Below are positions 1 through 7,944 of a stretch of 62,643 nt of DNA, in pieces. How positions within the stretch are numbered: position 1 is the first letter of the stretch; every line of letters starts with the position of its first letter. A program made the position numbers and the translations under genes. The notes beneath the pieces were generated by a model, which was not told the DNA's origin, ran no database searches, and was given only the letters and a program-made list of their open reading frames with translations. The DNA is from an uncultured Flavihumibacter sp. (GTDB lineage: Bacteria > Bacteroidota > Bacteroidia > Chitinophagales > Chitinophagaceae), in assembly GCA_902168225.1 (NCBI GenBank), contig CABHOW010000078.1:1-62643 (forward strand). The letters are read 5' to 3'.

Positions 1-57
1 CCTATACCCTATACCCTATACCCTATCCCCTAAACCTCTCATCCCTAAAAATTTACC
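1..57. repeat. Degenerate heptad repeat array at contig start
   Basis: The first 57 bases follow a strict 7-bp period: three perfect CCTATAC units, then the variants CCTATCC, CCTAAAC, CTCTCAT and CCCTAAA. The array is cut by the contig edge, so its full length and any second arm are unknown. It belongs to the same family as the arrays at 2705, 4377, 6460, 36403, 45569, 60955 and 62430. Confidence 0.85.
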
Positions 58-147
58 GCCCATGTTAAAAACATGTACCTTGTTAAACATAGTACATAGG
101 TTTGTTCTGTAATTAGTAAAAACAAGAACTATAAAATATAAGAAATC

Positions 148-2601
148 ATGAAAAAGACCTTTAAAACACTTATTTTGTTCAGCTTTTTAGTCATTTCGAT
201 GGCTGCAACGGCTCAACAAACCGGCAATGATATTATTTCCGGTAAAATTAACGGGGTAGGTAAACCGATCGAAGCTGCATTAGTAAGCTTATTAAATGCC
301 AAAGATTCATCGCTGGTAAAAACAACCATCACCGACAAAAACGGAAATTTTGGATTCAATCCCACCAAAAACGGGTCCTATATCTTATCGGCAAGTTTTG
401 TAGGGTATACAAAAACCTATTCACCGGTACTCACATTTAATGGCAACCTAGTTCCACCTTACAGCCTAAACCTTACCCCTTTAAGTAACGATTTAGCTGG
501 CGTAAGTGTTACTTCTAAAAAGCCTTTAATTGAAGTTCAGCCCGATAAAATGGTGGTAAATGTAGAAGCTTCTCCCACCAATGTGGGAGCAACTGCTTTA
601 GAAGTGTTAGAAAAATCGCCCGGGATTTCTGTAGACAAGGATGGTAATATTAGTTTGAAAGGAAAAGAGGGAGTAATGATATATATGGACGGAAGACCTA
701 CCTATTTATCCGGACAAGATCTCGCAAATCTTCTTCGCAATATGCAGAGTAGTCAGCTGGATCAAATAGAAATTATGACCAACCCGCCGGCAAAGTATGA
801 TGCTGCCGGTAATGCAGGGATCATCAATATTAAAACCAAGAAAACAAAAATATTCGGATTGAATGGTTCAGTAAGTGCCGGGGTAGGACAAGGTGTGTAC
901 AATCGTACCAATCAAAATGCAACGATTAATTATCGGAAGAATAAAGTGAATGTTTTTGGAAATATAAGTCATAATCAAAACACAGCATTCCAAAATATTA
1001 GTATCGATAGGAGATTTATTGATAATAGTTCAAAACAAATAACATCTTTTTTTGAACAAGTGAATGATTCAAAGAGAACGAATGATAACTACAGTGCTAA
1101 AGCGGGTTTGGATTATTTTGCTTCTCAAAAAACAACACTTGGATTAGTAGCCAATGGCTTCAATAATAGTCATGATGATATTACGCCCGGGGATATCAAT
1201 ATTTTTGATAATGCGCATACGAAACTAAGTAATACACAGGCTTTATCGAAAAGTAAGGATACGTGGACGAGCTATGGAGTAAATGCTTATCTGCGTCATG
1301 TTTTTGATTCAACAGGAAAAGAATTGAATATTGATATCGATAACCTTCGATATGATCGTTCCAATAGCGTTGGCGTATATAATCAGTATTATACAGCCTC
1401 CGGAATGCCCGGCGCGAAAGGAGATACATTATTAGGAAGCTTACCGCAAATTATTGATATCTATAGTTTTAAAGCAGATTATATCCACCCGCTTAAAAAG
1501 GGAGCTAAATTGGAAGCAGGTATAAAATCGAGCTTTGTAAATACAGATGCGAATGCCATTTATGATTCCGTAACCTATGGTAAAACTGTGCGGGATCTGA
1601 ATAGAAGTAACCATTTTCAATATAAAGAAAATGTGAATGCTGCCTATATCAATTTTTCAAAACCATTAAGCACAAAGCTGAGTATGCAACTAGGTTTACG
1701 TGCAGAACATACACATGCAATGGGTAATCAAATTACTACTAATATCCAGTTCGATAGAAACTATGTACAACTTTTCCCTACAGCCTATTTTCAGTATACC
1801 ATCAATAAAAACAATAATGTAGGTGTTAATTATGGCAGGAGAATTCGCAGACCCGATTATGAAAGCTTAAATCCATTTGTTGAATTTTTAGATCGATATA
1901 CCTATGAGCAAGGTAATCCTTTACTACGCCCACAAATTTCTGATAACATTGAGCTTACGCATACATTTAAAGGATTCTTAAGTACAACACTAAATTATTC
2001 TCAAACCAATGATATTATTCAGCAGGTATTGATTCAAGATAACAGTAATAATACCACTTTTATTAAACAAGATAATATCGCTTCTCAGCGTCAGGTAGGC
2101 TTATCTGTGAATGCCTATAATCAGTATACTAAATGGTGGAGTGGTAATATTTATGTAAATGCTTTCTACAACAAGTTTAATGGCTTGATTAATAATGCAC
2201 CTGTAACATTAGATGCAACAAGTGTAATGGCCAATATTAGTCAACAATTCAAATTCAAAAAGGGTTGGAGTGCAGAGCTAAGTGGTTTTGCCAGAACAAG
2301 AGCTTTAGAAAGTATTTTTAATATCGGGGCATTTGGTGTGATGAATGTGGGGGTTGGTAAGCAGGTAATGCATAATAAAGGAAGTATCCGTTTAAATGTA
2401 CGTGATATTTTATGGTCACAAAAAATAAGCGGTTATACAAAGTATGATAATGTAGATGCTAATTTCCGTCAGGTTCAAGATAGTAGAGTGGTAAACCTCA
2501 GTTTCACTTATCGTTTCAGTAAGGGTAAAGCAAGCACACAGCAACGGCAGAGAAGCGGAGCCGAGGACGAGAAGAGTAGGGTTGGTGGAGCTAATAATTA
2601 A
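148..2601 (+). CDS. TonB-dependent outer membrane beta-barrel protein
   Basis: 817 residues. Residues 1-22 form a signal peptide ending at AATAQ. Residues about 28-115 look like a carboxypeptidase-regulatory-like (CarboxypepD_reg) domain that loops before a plug region (about 120-235, with the pattern NPPAKYDAAGNAGIINI typical of the plug end). The remainder is rich in alternating aromatic and polar strands, as in the OMP_b-brl_3 / TonB receptor-like family of Bacteroidota. The last strand-like segment (VVNLSFTYRFSKG) is followed by a charged tail of about 25 residues, so the barrel does not end at the C-terminal aromatic residue. The substrate cannot be inferred; no SusD partner lies next to it. 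A strong terminator follows at 2631. The family call is firm, the transport role is inferred. Confidence 0.85.
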   Translation: MKKTFKTLILFSFLVISMAATAQQTGNDIISGKINGVGKPIEAALVSLLNAKDSSLVKTTITDKNGNFGFNPTKNGSYILSASFVGYTKTYSPVLTFNGNLVPPYSLNLTPLSNDLAGVSVTSKKPLIEVQPDKMVVNVEASPTNVGATALEVLEKSPGISVDKDGNISLKGKEGVMIYMDGRPTYLSGQDLANLLRNMQSSQLDQIEIMTNPPAKYDAAGNAGIINIKTKKTKIFGLNGSVSAGVGQGVYNRTNQNATINYRKNKVNVFGNISHNQNTAFQNISIDRRFIDNSSKQITSFFEQVNDSKRTNDNYSAKAGLDYFASQKTTLGLVANGFNNSHDDITPGDINIFDNAHTKLSNTQALSKSKDTWTSYGVNAYLRHVFDSTGKELNIDIDNLRYDRSNSVGVYNQYYTASGMPGAKGDTLLGSLPQIIDIYSFKADYIHPLKKGAKLEAGIKSSFVNTDANAIYDSVTYGKTVRDLNRSNHFQYKENVNAAYINFSKPLSTKLSMQLGLRAEHTHAMGNQITTNIQFDRNYVQLFPTAYFQYTINKNNNVGVNYGRRIRRPDYESLNPFVEFLDRYTYEQGNPLLRPQISDNIELTHTFKGFLSTTLNYSQTNDIIQQVLIQDNSNNTTFIKQDNIASQRQVGLSVNAYNQYTKWWSGNIYVNAFYNKFNGLINNAPVTLDATSVMANISQQFKFKKGWSAELSGFARTRALESIFNIGAFGVMNVGVGKQVMHNKGSIRLNVRDILWSQKISGYTKYDNVDANFRQVQDSRVVNLSFTYRFSKGKASTQQRQRSGAEDEKSRVGGANN

Positions 2602-2630
2602 TTCGTATTTCTCATGTTCAATATATATCT

Positions 2631-2659
2631 GCCCCGGTTTCTACCGGGGCTTATTTTTT
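2631..2659 (+). terminator. Intrinsic terminator after the outer membrane protein gene
   Basis: GCCCCGG (2631-2637) pairs perfectly with CCGGGGC (2644-2650) around a 6-nt loop and is followed by a T-rich tract. The yajQ -7 box begins only 3 nt after the tract, so terminator and next promoter are packed together. Confidence 0.9.
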
Positions 2660-2669
2660 ATTATTTTTG
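2638..2669 (+). promoter_or_regulatory. Predicted promoter of yajQ
   Basis: A TATTTTTG -7 box at 2662-2669 matches the Bacteroidota TAnnTTTG consensus. A TTTC at 2638-2641 stands 20 nt upstream as a weak -33. Transcription would start near 2674-2676, downstream of the first in-frame ATG at 2667. This excludes that upstream start and supports the yajQ start at 2745. Confidence 0.6.
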
Positions 2670-2673
2670 CCTG

Positions 2674-2704
2674 TCACCCTGTCCGCTGCGGCGGAGTCGA
2701 AGGG
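2674..2704. repeat. Dispersed palindromic element (TCCGC-GCGGA type)
   Basis: TCCGCTGCGGCGGA at 2682-2695 is a short hairpin nested in CCCT...AGGG (about 2677-2704, ending in the TCGAAGGG signature). It sits in the yajQ leader directly before a heptad array. Related palindromes occur at 28935-28949 and in RNase P RNA at 54182-54198. Confidence 0.65.
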
Positions 2705-2739
2705 AACCCGTAACCCGAATCTCATAACCCGAAACTTAA
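2705..2739. repeat. Heptad repeat array in the yajQ leader
   Basis: Five 7-bp units (AACCCGT, AACCCGA, ATCTCAT, AACCCGA, AACTTAA) end 5 nt before the yajQ ATG. Read in the upstream frame they would encode a spurious extension with no counterpart in the YajQ family. Confidence 0.8.
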
Positions 2740-2744
2740 CGCTC

Positions 2745-3236
2745 ATGCCCTCCTTCGATATTGCTTCTTCCGTAGATCTTCAAGTATTAGATAATGCTAT
2801 CAATACCGTAAAAAAAGAAATTGCGGGTAGATACGATTTTAGAGACAGTCATGTTTTAATTGAACTCAATAAAAAGGATTTTATAGTAAAGTTGGAAGTA
2901 GATTCTGATATGCAAATGAAGCAGTTGATAGATGTATTGATCAGCAGGTCTATGAAACAGGGAATAGCAGGTAATGCTTTTGATTTTAGTAAAGATGCTT
3001 ACCCTAGCGGAAAAATTGTTCGGAAAGAAGTGCCTGTAAAAAATGGCTTGAAACAAGACGATGCCAAGAAAATCGTGAAAATGATCAAAGACAGTGGATT
3101 GAAAGTTCAACCTGCTATTATGGACGATATCATACGGGTTACAGCTAAGAAAATCGATGATTTACAAGAAGTTATAACAAAATGTAAGGCTACTGATTTT
3201 GGCGTTCCTCTGCAGTTTGTAAACATGAAAAGCTAG
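2745..3236 (+). CDS. yajQ: YajQ family nucleotide-binding protein
   Basis: 163 residues from the chosen start (MPSFDIASSVD), which is the usual YajQ length. The N-terminal MPSFDIxSxVD motif and the ferredoxin-like core with RYDFRDS are diagnostic of the UPF0234/DUF520 family. Homologues bind nucleotides and, in Xanthomonas and Pseudomonas, cyclic di-GMP. The open frame continues 26 codons upstream to 2667, but that segment is repeat DNA and begins before the predicted transcription start, so it is rejected. The protein is probably cytoplasmic and stands alone. Confidence 0.93.
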   Translation: MPSFDIASSVDLQVLDNAINTVKKEIAGRYDFRDSHVLIELNKKDFIVKLEVDSDMQMKQLIDVLISRSMKQGIAGNAFDFSKDAYPSGKIVRKEVPVKNGLKQDDAKKIVKMIKDSGLKVQPAIMDDIIRVTAKKIDDLQEVITKCKATDFGVPLQFVNMKS

Positions 3237-3250
3237 TATACAGTCTATTT

Positions 3251-3283
3251 TTTGGGTATAATCCCTGTTTTAATATATCTTTA
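3251..3283 (+). promoter_or_regulatory. Predicted promoter of the L31 gene
   Basis: TTTG at 3251-3254 and TATCTTTA at 3276-3283 are separated by 21 nt, fitting the Bacteroidota -33/-7 arrangement with one mismatch. The predicted leader is about 45-50 nt, so the open-frame ATG at 3252 lies inside the promoter and is not used. Confidence 0.65.
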
Positions 3284-3335
3284 CCGCCCATTAATAATCG
3301 TACGGCCAAATCCGTACCACCTAAAATCAAAAAAA

Positions 3336-3587
3336 ATGAAACAAGGTATCCATCCCGAAAGCTATCGTTTTGTAGTTTTCAAGGACATGAGTAACGGAGA
3401 AGCTTTTCTTAGTAAATCTACCGCTAACACTAGAGAAACTATTCAGTGGGAAGATGGTAAAGAATATCCATTAGTAAAATTGGAGATTTCTAATACTTCT
3501 CACCCTTTCTACACCGGTAAAAATGTATTGGTTGATACAGCCGGAAGAATTGATAAGTTCAAGAAGCGTTACGAAAAGAAGAAATAA
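3336..3587 (+). CDS. rpmE2: 50S ribosomal protein L31 type B
   Basis: 83 residues starting MKQGIHPE, the conserved L31 N-terminus (MK.GIHP.Y/S). It has no cysteines, so it is the zinc-independent (C-minus, type B) form, and it carries the [18 protein letters not shown] core typical of type B proteins. It is part of the large ribosomal subunit. C-minus paralogues are often made under zinc limitation in organisms that also encode a C-plus copy; no second copy lies in this window. The longer frame from 3252 is rejected because it overlaps the predicted promoter. Confidence 0.95.
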   Translation: MKQGIHPESYRFVVFKDMSNGEAFLSKSTANTRETIQWEDGKEYPLVKLEISNTSHPFYTGKNVLVDTAGRIDKFKKRYEKKK

Positions 3588-3605
3588 TACAAACACAAAG
3601 AAATT

Positions 3606-3633
3606 ATCCCTCCGCAACCCGGGGGGATTTTTT
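3606..3633 (+). terminator. Intrinsic terminator after the L31 gene
   Basis: ATCCCTCC (3606-3613) pairs with GGGGGGAT (3621-3628, one T-G wobble) around a 7-nt loop, followed by six T residues. Confidence 0.8.
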
Positions 3634-3644
3634 AATTTTACAAC

Positions 3645-4376
3645 ATGCACTTAGATATACTTGCTTTTGGCGTTCACCCCGATGATGTTGAATTAGGTTG
3701 TGGGGGTACTATTTTAGCTGCTTTAGCAGAAGGAAAGAAGGTTGGTATCATTGATTTAACAAGAGGGGAACTAGGTACAAGAGGAACTGCGGAAACCAGA
3801 GACGCTGAGGCAGCCGAGGCAGCTCGCACTTTAGGGGTACAGCATCGCGAAAATTTAAGAATGGCAGATGGCTTTTTTCAAAATGATGAAACCCATCAAC
3901 GCAAAGTAATTGAAGTGATCCGAAGGTTCACACCAAATATCATTTTAATCAATGCTCCCGAAGATCGTCATCCTGATCACGGACGTAGTGCTAAGTTGGT
4001 TTCCGATGCTGCTTTTTTATCAGGCTTGCGTAAGATTGAAACCATTGATCATGAAGGTACCTCGCAAGCTGCATGGCGTCCTTCTTATGTGTTTCATTAT
4101 ATCCAAGACCGATTTATTCAACCTTCATTTGTAGTTGATATTTCCGCCCATATCGAAAAGAAAATGGAAGCGGTGCAAGCTTATGGTACACAGTTTCACA
4201 ATACCGGTTTAAGCGAACCACAAACCTATATTTCATCCCCTCAGTTTTTAGATACTGTGCGTGGCCGGGCGATGATGCTTGGAAAAAGAATAGGCGTGAA
4301 TTATGCAGAAGGATATATCACAGAAAAAATAATTGGTATCAGTAGTTTTGATGCGATCATACAGCATTCAACATAG
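3645..4376 (+). CDS. bshB1: Bacillithiol biosynthesis deacetylase BshB1
   Basis: 243 residues of the PIG-L/LmbE zinc deacetylase fold. The metal-binding HPDD motif is at residues 11-14 (FGVHPDDVELGCGG) and a second conserved HPDH near residue 108. The TRGELGTRGTAETR stretch and length fit BshB1, which removes the acetyl group from GlcNAc-malate in bacillithiol synthesis. Many Bacteroidota make bacillithiol; bshA and bshC are not in this window. A -7-like TAATTTTA (3633-3640) ends 4 nt before the ATG, suggesting a leaderless mRNA. The stop codon directly abuts the heptad array at 4377. Confidence 0.92.
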   Translation: MHLDILAFGVHPDDVELGCGGTILAALAEGKKVGIIDLTRGELGTRGTAETRDAEAAEAARTLGVQHRENLRMADGFFQNDETHQRKVIEVIRRFTPNIILINAPEDRHPDHGRSAKLVSDAAFLSGLRKIETIDHEGTSQAAWRPSYVFHYIQDRFIQPSFVVDISAHIEKKMEAVQAYGTQFHNTGLSEPQTYISSPQFLDTVRGRAMMLGKRIGVNYAEGYITEKIIGISSFDAIIQHST

Positions 4377-4404
4377 ATAGGTTATAGGTAATAGGGAATA
4401 GGGT
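4377..4404. repeat. Heptad repeat array between bshB1 and aguB
   Basis: Four 7-bp units (ATAGGTT, ATAGGTA, ATAGGGA, ATAGGGT) begin at the base after the bshB1 stop codon. Single arm; it fills most of the 48-nt gap to aguB. Confidence 0.8.
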
Positions 4405-4424
4405 ATCGTAAAAAAAATTGAGAT

Positions 4425-5303
4425 ATGCAGATTGTAAAAACAGGATTAGTACAAATGAGTTGCACCGCTTCGAAAGAAGAGAATATGGCAAAAGCTATCA
4501 AAGGGATCAGAGAAGCCGCAGCCAAAGGCGCTCAGATTGTATGTTTGCAAGAGTTATTCACTTCTCTCTATTTCTGCGATGTGGAAGATTATGAGAACTT
4601 TAAGTTAGCAGAATCAATTCCCGGGGAATCTACCGACTCATTAAGTAAAATAGCATCAGAACTAGGTGTAGTTATCATTGCCTCACTATTCGAAAAAAGA
4701 ACCCAGGGATTATATCATAATACTACTGCTGTTATTGATGCAGATGGAGCTTATCTTGGTAAGTATCGCAAAATGCATATACCTGATGATCCGGCTTATT
4801 ATGAGAAATTTTATTTTACGCCCGGTGATTTAGGATATAAAGTATTCAAAACAAAATTTGCAACCATAGGGGTATTGATTTGCTGGGATCAGTGGTATCC
4901 GGAAGCAGCACGTATCACATCATTGATGGGTGCAGAAATTTTATTTTATCCAACAGCAATCGGATGGGCTACTTCGCAAGATGAAGCTACCAATACAGAA
5001 CAATACAATGCATGGCAAACCATACAAAGAAGTCATGCTGTTGCGAATGGGGTACATGTAGTAAGTGTAAACAGGGTTGGCTTTGAACAAAATGGTGCGA
5101 TGAAATTCTGGGGTGGATCTTTTGTGTCAAATCCTTTTGGAACCCTTTTATATAAAGCTTCTCATGAAGAAGAAGAAGTAACTGTAGTAGATATTGATCT
5201 AACTAAAACTGATAGATATCGCACGCATTGGCCTTTCTTACGCGATCGAAGAATAGATTCTTATGAGCCGATCACTAAAAGATATATTGATAAGGAGGAA
5301 TAG
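4425..5303 (+). CDS. aguB: N-carbamoylputrescine amidohydrolase
   Basis: 292 residues of the nitrilase (carbon-nitrogen hydrolase) family with the catalytic triad visible: Glu43 (CLQELF), Lys116 (YRKMHIP) and Cys153 (LICWDQWYPE). The CWDQWYPEAAR motif and length match AguB, which hydrolyses N-carbamoylputrescine to putrescine, CO2 and ammonia. The gene lies 59 bp upstream of agmatine deiminase (aguA), which makes its substrate, so the two convert agmatine to putrescine in two steps. It acts in the cytoplasm. Confidence 0.95.
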   Translation: MQIVKTGLVQMSCTASKEENMAKAIKGIREAAAKGAQIVCLQELFTSLYFCDVEDYENFKLAESIPGESTDSLSKIASELGVVIIASLFEKRTQGLYHNTTAVIDADGAYLGKYRKMHIPDDPAYYEKFYFTPGDLGYKVFKTKFATIGVLICWDQWYPEAARITSLMGAEILFYPTAIGWATSQDEATNTEQYNAWQTIQRSHAVANGVHVVSVNRVGFEQNGAMKFWGGSFVSNPFGTLLYKASHEEEEVTVVDIDLTKTDRYRTHWPFLRDRRIDSYEPITKRYIDKEE

Positions 5304-5332
5304 TCCGGAACTGGCTAACCGTCCTCTCTTTG

Positions 5333-5340
5333 TATCTTTG
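5333..5340 (+). promoter_or_regulatory. Predicted -7 box of aguA
   Basis: TATCTTTG is an exact match to TAnnTTTG. No clear -33 is present. The start of transcription would be about 5345, downstream of the open-frame ATG at 5330, which favours the ATG at 5363 (preceded by AAGGA at 5351-5355) for aguA. Confidence 0.6.
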
Positions 5341-5362
5341 TAATAGTTATAAGGATATAAAT

Positions 5363-6454
5363 ATGCAACTACATAAATACTTCTCTCCCGACTCTCGGAC
5401 TCCCGGACTTTCCTCTGGACTTCCTTCTGAAAAAGGCTACTTCTTCCCCGCAGAATTTGCCCCACACGAAGCTACTTGGTTGAGTTGGCCACATAAAGAA
5501 GCAAGTTGGCCGGGAAAGATTGATACTATTTATCCTAACTATAGTTTGTTTGTAAAGTACTTGGCAAAAAGTGAAAAAGTGCGTATCAATGTAGCCAATG
5601 AGGGTATGAAAATGGTTGCACAAGCGCATTTAGATAAAGCGGGTGTAAACTTAGAACAGGTTGAGTTTTTTTTGCATCCAACTAATGATGCTTGGTGCAG
5701 AGATCATGGTCCGGCTTTTGTCATTAACCCCAATGCCACACATAAAAAAGCTATTGTAGATTGGGGGTATAATGCCTGGGGCGATAAGTATCCACCTTAT
5801 GATTTGGATGATGTAATACCCACTTTAATTGGTAAACATTTCAATCTTGAAGTATATCATCCTGGTATTGTGATGGAAGGAGGTTCCGTAGAATTTAATG
5901 GAGAAGGAACAGTGCTAACATCAACTTGCTGTTTATTAAACCCTAATCGTAATCCGCACTTAAATCAACAGCAGATTGAAAAATTCTTGTGCAATTATTA
6001 TGGTGTTCAACAAGTATTATGGGTAGAAGAAGGGATCGTAGGGGATGATACAGATGGACATATAGACGATACGGTTCGATTTGTAAATGCAGATACCGTA
6101 CTTACGGTTGTGGAAGAAAATAAAGCGGATGAAAACTATGCTTTATTACAAAACAACCTTAAGCAATTACGATCCATGCGATTATTAAATGGCAAACAAT
6201 TAAATATCATTGAATTACCCATGCCGGATGCAGTCATATATGAAGATCAACGATTGCCTGCCTCTTATGCTAATTTCTACATAGCCAATAAATATGTAAT
6301 TGTACCAACTTTTCGTTCTGATAAAGACGATAAAGCATTACAAATTATTGCAGATTGGTTTAAGGATAGAGAAGTAATAGGTATCGACTCTACTGATATT
6401 ATTTGGGGATTGGGAAGTTTTCATTGTTTGAGTCAGCAAGAGCCTTTGGTTTAG
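5363..6454 (+). CDS. aguA: Agmatine deiminase
   Basis: 363 residues. Active-site motifs of the agmatine/peptidylarginine deiminase family are in order: NDAWCRDHGP, MEGGSVEFNGEGT, GDDTDGHIDD and the nucleophile Cys355 in SFHCLSQQEP. The enzyme converts agmatine to N-carbamoylputrescine and ammonia, feeding AguB encoded just upstream. The family core begins at GYFFPAEFAPHEATWLSWPH; the preceding 24 or so residues (SPDSRTPGLSSGLPSEK) come from an 8-bp-periodic low-complexity DNA tract (5387-5430) and have no family counterpart. The start at 5363 is chosen over 5330 because of the -7 box at 5333. Confidence 0.95.
   Translation: MQLHKYFSPDSRTPGLSSGLPSEKGYFFPAEFAPHEATWLSWPHKEASWPGKIDTIYPNYSLFVKYLAKSEKVRINVANEGMKMVAQAHLDKAGVNLEQVEFFLHPTNDAWCRDHGPAFVINPNATHKKAIVDWGYNAWGDKYPPYDLDDVIPTLIGKHFNLEVYHPGIVMEGGSVEFNGEGTVLTSTCCLLNPNRNPHLNQQQIEKFLCNYYGVQQVLWVEEGIVGDDTDGHIDDTVRFVNADTVLTVVEENKADENYALLQNNLKQLRSMRLLNGKQLNIIELPMPDAVIYEDQRLPASYANFYIANKYVIVPTFRSDKDDKALQIIADWFKDREVIGIDSTDIIWGLGSFHCLSQQEPLV
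5387..5430. repeat. Octad-like low-complexity tract inside the aguA 5' end
   Basis: GGAC-containing units recur every 8 bp (CTCCCGAC, TCTCGGAC, TCCCGGAC) and then degrade. The tract is translated as residues about 9-22 of AguA, ahead of the conserved catalytic core. It resembles the heptad arrays in style but has a different period. Confidence 0.6.
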
Positions 6455-6459
6455 TGGGT

Positions 6460-6529
6460 AATCTGCAATCTTCAATCTACAATCTTCAATCTGTGTTTAT
6501 TACTCCAGACTCCAGATTCCAGATTCTTT
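6460..6529. repeat. Heptad repeat element with inverted arms, aguA/smpB junction
   Basis: The left arm 6460-6494 has five AATCTNN units (AATCTGC, AATCTTC, AATCTAC, AATCTTC, AATCTGT). The right arm 6502-6529 has ACTCCAG twice, then ATTCCAG and ATTCTTT. CAGATT words in the right arm are complementary to AATCTG words in the left, so the arms can fold on each other. The element fills the gap between two convergent genes and ends inside the smpB stop codon. Confidence 0.8.
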
Positions 6530-6956
6530 ACCCCAAATGCCTCTTTATCTCTCTCGCCACATCCCGGTCTTTGATCGTATTACGTTTATCATGCAGTTTC
6601 TTACCTCTACCTAAACCTATTTCTACTTTTACAAAACCTTTGTCGCTGAAGAAAACTTTTAATGGCACAATGGTATAACCCTTATCTTTTAGTTTGAGTG
6701 AAAGTTTTTTCAACTCATTTTTTTTCAATAACAATTTACGATCATGAACAGCTATATGATTGTTAGAAGTACCATGTGAATATTCGGCAATATATAACCC
6801 GCGTATCCATAATTCGCCATTATCAAATAAGCAGAATGAATCAGCAAAACTCAATTTACCGGCACGAATAGATTTAACCTCCGTTCCGAGCAAAACAATA
6901 CCCGCCACATATTTATCTTCTATGGCATAATTAAAATAAGCCTCTCGATTATGCAT
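6528..6956 (-). CDS. smpB: SsrA-binding protein SmpB
   Basis: 142 residues. Family motifs include NREAYFNYxIEDKYVAGIVLLGTEVKSIRAGK at the N-terminus and the basic tail GLGRGKKLHDKRNTIKDRD...REIKR that enters the ribosome. SmpB binds tmRNA and delivers it to stalled ribosomes for trans-translation. The ATG at 6956 is chosen; a TTG at 6962 that overlaps the accD stop (TTGA) is an alternative and would add two residues. The 3' end abuts the heptad element at 6460-6529. It is probably co-transcribed with accD. Confidence 0.95.
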   Translation of the reverse strand: MHNREAYFNYAIEDKYVAGIVLLGTEVKSIRAGKLSFADSFCLFDNGELWIRGLYIAEYSHGTSNNHIAVHDRKLLLKKNELKKLSLKLKDKGYTIVPLKVFFSDKGFVKVEIGLGRGKKLHDKRNTIKDRDVAREIKRHLG

Positions 6957-6958
6957 AC

Positions 6959-7888
6959 TCAATTACGGAACAATTGCACTAATTGAGCCAATCTGTTTTT
7001 CAAATTTTTTCTATCGATAATAAAATCTAAAAAACCATGCTCTAATAAAAATTCACTACGCTGAAAACCTTCCGGTAAATCTTTCTTGATCGTTTCTTTG
7101 ATTACACGAGGACCTGCAAAGCCAATAAGGGCGCCGGGTTCAGCAATATTCAAATCGCCTAACATACCAAAACTAGCGGAAATACCGCCAAATGTAGGAT
7201 CAGTTAATAAAGAAATATAGGGCAACCGCGCATCACTTAATTGTGATAGCTTACCACTTGTTTTAGCTAATTGCATCAGGCTAAAAGCGCTCTCCATCAT
7301 ACGGGCACCACCACTCTTGCTAATCACTAAATAGGGGAGTTTGTGCTCCAAACAATAATCTACTGCACGGCTAAATTTCTCACCCATAACACTACCTAAG
7401 GAACCTCCGATAAATTCAAAATCCATACAGGCAATAACAATAGCTTCCCCGTTTACTTTCCCAACGGCTACCCGCATGGAATCTTTTAAATCAGTTTTGG
7501 CGTGGATATCATCCAATCTTTTTTGATAAGACTTTAGATCGGTAAAACCTAGTGCATCCTTACTTCTGATATTATCAAATAACTCAGTGTACTCCTTATT
7601 ATCGAAAATAATATCATAGTATTCCTCGCTACCAATCCTATGGTGATGATTGCATTTCGGACAAACAAAAAGATTTTCTCTTAACTCATTAGTGGTACAA
7701 ATGAAATTACATTCCGGGCATTTATTCCAAAGCCCTTCAGGCGTTTCCTTTTTATCTGCAGTTGAGGTCAATATTCCTTTTCGCTTACGGGTAAACCAGC
7801 GTGACTTGCTTACTTCTTGTTGTTGAACCTCTTCGTTACCTCCACCTGTTAAATTCGATTCTATATCTTCTTCCAGTTCTTTTTTCAT
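6959..7888 (-). CDS. accD: Acetyl-CoA carboxylase carboxyltransferase subunit beta
   Basis: 309 residues. The N-terminal zinc ribbon has Cys57, Cys60, Cys76 and Cys79 (CPEC...CPKC), followed by the crotonase-like carboxyltransferase domain with GGSLGSVMGEK and SGGARMMES motifs. With AccA it transfers the carboxyl group from biotin-carrier protein to acetyl-CoA, giving malonyl-CoA for fatty acid synthesis. A -7-like TATCTTTC lies on the minus strand at 7912-7919, 23 nt before the start. The first 50 residues are a variable charged extension. smpB follows with at most a few bases of separation or overlap. Confidence 0.96.
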   Translation of the reverse strand: MKKELEEDIESNLTGGGNEEVQQQEVSKSRWFTRKRKGILTSTADKKETPEGLWNKCPECNFICTTNELRENLFVCPKCNHHHRIGSEEYYDIIFDNKEYTELFDNIRSKDALGFTDLKSYQKRLDDIHAKTDLKDSMRVAVGKVNGEAIVIACMDFEFIGGSLGSVMGEKFSRAVDYCLEHKLPYLVISKSGGARMMESAFSLMQLAKTSGKLSQLSDARLPYISLLTDPTFGGISASFGMLGDLNIAEPGALIGFAGPRVIKETIKKDLPEGFQRSEFLLEHGFLDFIIDRKNLKNRLAQLVQLFRN

Positions 7889-7944
7889 ATTTGCTTACAC
7901 GATTGGGGGCGGAAAGATAATAAATATCCCTAAAATGAGACTTT

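Noticed and set aside
1..57. Telomere-like sequence (CCCTAAA-like words)
   Set aside because: Only one CCCTAAA unit is present and the array drifts like the other intergenic heptads; this is a bacterial contig end.
2667..2744. N-terminal extension of YajQ from the earlier ATG
   Set aside because: The region is palindrome plus heptad DNA, lies before or at the predicted transcription start, and has no family counterpart.
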